Shown: one piece after another, positions 5,759 to 7,596 of the stretch
How positions within the stretch are numbered: the stretch's first letter is position 1
Layout: the number at the start of each line of letters is the position of its first letter
Source of the DNA: Bacteroidota bacterium
Lineage (GTDB): Bacteria > Bacteroidota > Bacteroidia > Bacteroidales > VadinHA17
Direction: 5' to 3'
DNA length: 7,596 bases
Assembly (NCBI GenBank): GCA_030613125.1
Contig: JAUWMO010000159.1
Coordinates: forward strand, 1 to 7,596
The notes under the pieces: generated by a model
What the model was told of the DNA's origin: nothing
Databases searched by the model: none
Seen by the model: only the letters and a program-made list of their open reading frames with translations
Position numbers and translations under genes: made by a program

Positions 5759-6940
5759 ATGGTAAGGATCCTTAAAACAGAAAAACTCCCGGTCAAAATA
5801 TGGCTTAAAGATGTAGAGGAGGGTGCCATGATGCAAATAAAGAACCTCGCCAACTTCCCTTTTGCTTTTAGCCATATAGTTATTTTACCAGATTGCCACC
5901 AGGGTTTCGGTATGCCAATTGGAGGTGTAATGGCAACTGAAAAGGTAATTGTACCTAATGCAGTTGGGGTAGACATTGGTTGTGGTATGTCGGCTATCAA
6001 AACAAGTCTCACCCGGATAAACCCAAATAATCTGAAAAGTATTATTGAAGAGATCAGAGAGTTGACCCCCCTTGGATTCAAACATCATAAAGTGGCTCAG
6101 AATTTTGATTTGATGCCAAAACTTAAAGGTATAGATTTTAAATTTGACGAACTGCCTGTTATTTCAAGAGAATTTAATAATGCCTTATTTCAGCTTGGTA
6201 CACTTGGAGGTGGAAATCATTTTATTGAAGTTCAGAAAGGATCCGATGGTCACATATGGATAATGGTACATTCAGGCAGTCGGAATATAGGCAAACAGGT
6301 TGCTGACCATTATAACAATATGGCAAAAAAATTAAATGAAAAATGGAATATCAAAGGAACATCTGATAAACAATTAGCTTTCCTGAACCTGGACAGCAGG
6401 GAAGGCCAGATGTATTCTTATGAAATGCAATATTGTATCAACTTTGCATATGCAAACCGAAAGCTGATGATGGATAGAATTGTATCTGTTTTTTCAAATG
6501 AATTCAAAAATGAAATCAACTTTGCACCCATAATTAATATTGCCCATAATTATGCCAGTAATGAGATCCATTTTGGTAAAAAGGTAGTTGTGCACAGAAA
6601 AGGGGCTACTCAGGCTAAACTTGGTCAGATTGGAATAATTCCGGGCTCCCAGGGTACTGAAAGTTATATTGTCAGAGGTAAGGGTAATCCGGATAGTTTT
6701 GAAAGTTGCTCACATGGTGCAGGAAGGGTACTTGGCAGAAAACAAGCCCAGAAAAGATTGAATCTGAAAAAAGAGGTGGAGTTTCTTGAAAGCCGCAATA
6801 TCATTCATTCCATACGTCATCAAAAAGATCTGGATGAGGCACCGGGAGCCTACAAGGACATTAATAAGGTAATGCAATATCAAAAAGATCTTGTAGATAT
6901 AATGATCAAACTCGAACCACTTGCTGTGATAAAAGGGTAA
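5759..6940 (+). CDS. rtcB: RtcB-family RNA ligase
   Basis: RtcB is a cytoplasmic GTP- and Mn-dependent RNA ligase that joins 2',3'-cyclic phosphate or 3'-phosphate ends to 5'-OH ends in RNA repair or tRNA splicing. The 393-residue length is close to bacterial RtcB (about 400). Active-site motifs are intact: GVDIGCGM with Asp72 and Cys75, GGGNHFIEV with Asn153 and His154, VHSGSRNIG with His171, INIAHNYA with His263, and CSHGAGR with His319, the residue that becomes guanylated. The C-terminal LEPLAVIKG is typical. ATG 5759 gives the usual N-terminus; the ATG at 5752 is out of frame and stops after seven codons. There is no archease or RtcA gene in view. The stop codon directly abuts the next gene's ATG, suggesting an operon. 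A 13-bp in-frame direct repeat occurs near the 3' end. Paralogues of RtcB exist whose substrates are unknown. Confidence 0.95.
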   Translation: MVRILKTEKLPVKIWLKDVEEGAMMQIKNLANFPFAFSHIVILPDCHQGFGMPIGGVMATEKVIVPNAVGVDIGCGMSAIKTSLTRINPNNLKSIIEEIRELTPLGFKHHKVAQNFDLMPKLKGIDFKFDELPVISREFNNALFQLGTLGGGNHFIEVQKGSDGHIWIMVHSGSRNIGKQVADHYNNMAKKLNEKWNIKGTSDKQLAFLNLDSREGQMYSYEMQYCINFAYANRKLMMDRIVSVFSNEFKNEINFAPIINIAHNYASNEIHFGKKVVVHRKGATQAKLGQIGIIPGSQGTESYIVRGKGNPDSFESCSHGAGRVLGRKQAQKRLNLKKEVEFLESRNIIHSIRHQKDLDEAPGAYKDINKVMQYQKDLVDIMIKLEPLAVIKG

Positions 6941-7596
6941 ATGAAAGTGAATAATAATAGAAACAAACCAGGTTATCTTGAAACAGCTCGAAAAGGGATT
7001 TTAAAAGTCCGGATCAAAGAGGCTTATGAAAAGTTAAAGACTTGTCAGATGTGCCCCCGAAATTGTGGTGTGGACAGATTAAACGGAGAAACCGGAATAT
7101 GTAATACATCATTAAAAGCAAGAGTTGCCAGCTTTCATCCACATTTTGGGGAAGAAGCGCCATTGGTTGGCACATATGGATCAGGAACAATTTTTTTCTC
7201 TTATTGTAATCTGTTATGTAACTTCTGTCAGAATTATGATATCAGTCATTACGGGATAGGAGAAGAAGCAACTGATGACCAACTGGCAGATATTATGATT
7301 CATCTCCAGGACAGAGGTTGCCACAATATAAACTTTGTAACCCCATCCCATGTTGTTACTCAAATTCTTTCTGGCATAGAGATAGCGATAAAAAGGGGAT
7401 TGAATATTCCTTTGGTTTATAATACAGGTGGATATGACCATGTAGATACTCTCAAGCTTCTCGACGGGATTGTCGATATATATATGCCGGATTTTAAATT
7501 CTGGAATAAAACAACTGCTAACTTGACCAATCTACCTGGAGATTATTCTGAAAGAGCTAAAAGTGCAATAATTGAAATGCCCCACCAGGTTGGAGA
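6941..7596 (+). CDS. PflX-like (COG1313-type) radical SAM protein, N-terminal part (cut by window edge)
   Basis: About 218 residues are visible. The radical SAM cluster motif CxxxCxxC is Cys89, Cys93 and Cys96 in FFSYCNLLCNFCQNY, which binds a 4Fe-4S cluster and S-adenosylmethionine. Before it lies a second cysteine set, Cys35, Cys38, Cys42 and Cys54 (CQMCPRNC, then ETGIC), as in the PflX/COG1313 group related to pyruvate-formate-lyase activases; it may bind an additional metal or cluster. The strand after the cluster reads NINFVTPSH instead of the GGE motif of PflA. YNTGGYD and YMPDFKFW also fit this group. Its substrate is unknown, and the activase-like name does not prove that it activates a glycyl-radical enzyme; none is visible. 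The ATG follows the rtcB TAA with no gap, so the two are likely co-translated. The C-terminus is outside the window. Confidence 0.88.
   Translation, partial: MKVNNNRNKPGYLETARKGILKVRIKEAYEKLKTCQMCPRNCGVDRLNGETGICNTSLKARVASFHPHFGEEAPLVGTYGSGTIFFSYCNLLCNFCQNYDISHYGIGEEATDDQLADIMIHLQDRGCHNINFVTPSHVVTQILSGIEIAIKRGLNIPLVYNTGGYDHVDTLKLLDGIVDIYMPDFKFWNKTTANLTNLPGDYSERAKSAIIEMPHQVG

Noticed and set aside
5752..5775. ATG seven bases before the rtcB start, giving a seven-codon overlapping upstream frame
   Set aside because: Too short to judge and likely chance in AT-rich DNA; there is no sign of leader-peptide regulation such as repeated codons or alternative stems.
5737..6081. 114-codon open frame antisense to the start of rtcB
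   Set aside because: It is the mirror of strongly conserved RtcB coding sequence; no independent start signal or family match.
1..7596. Defence island or mobile-element cargo
   Set aside because: No transposase, integrase, toxin-antitoxin pair or known defence domains; codon style looks uniform across all genes. RtcB and the radical SAM protein alone do not support a defence call.

Overview
The window looks like a chromosomal segment of a low-GC member of the Bacteroidota, probably near the Bacteroidales/Marinilabiliales. The genes are AT-rich, start codons have A/T-rich leaders without clear Shine-Dalgarno sequences, and the protein types fit: an LVIVD-repeat lipoprotein, a small outer-membrane barrel, a two-module FtsX/MacB-type permease of about 790 residues, and an exported M14 peptidase with an N-terminal beta-sandwich. 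The assignment is inferred from protein style; there is no rRNA or other marker gene.

Layout. Positions 1-625 (minus strand) hold the N-terminal part of a lipoprotein with an LVIVD-type repeat, cut by the window edge. A 143-bp divergent spacer separates it from a plus-strand run: a predicted outer-membrane beta-barrel protein (769-1512), an exported M14 zinc carboxypeptidase with all catalytic residues (1684-2931) and, 5 bp later, an ABC-type FtsX/MacB permease. The permease is interrupted by one in-frame TAG at 4932-4934. Its last third of a module continues in the same frame to 5306, so the original protein would have been about 789 residues. A 452-bp non-coding spacer (5307-5758) follows, then an RtcB RNA ligase (5759-6940) whose stop codon directly abuts the start of a PflX/COG1313-type radical SAM protein (6941 to the window end, truncated).

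How the genes relate. The carboxypeptidase and the permease are probably co-transcribed, as are rtcB and the radical SAM gene. I see no evidence that the two pairs work together. No mobile element, CRISPR array, tRNA or rRNA is visible.

The least ordinary part is the 5307-5758 spacer. It contains runs of diverged 7-nt units that drift in sequence but keep register, G-rich at the permease end and A/T-rich with a phased AC at the rtcB end. Between them lie two inverted repeats, one of them strikingly GC-rich. The other points of note are the nonsense-interrupted permease and the zero-gap RtcB/radical SAM pair. I do not see a convincing new multi-gene system.
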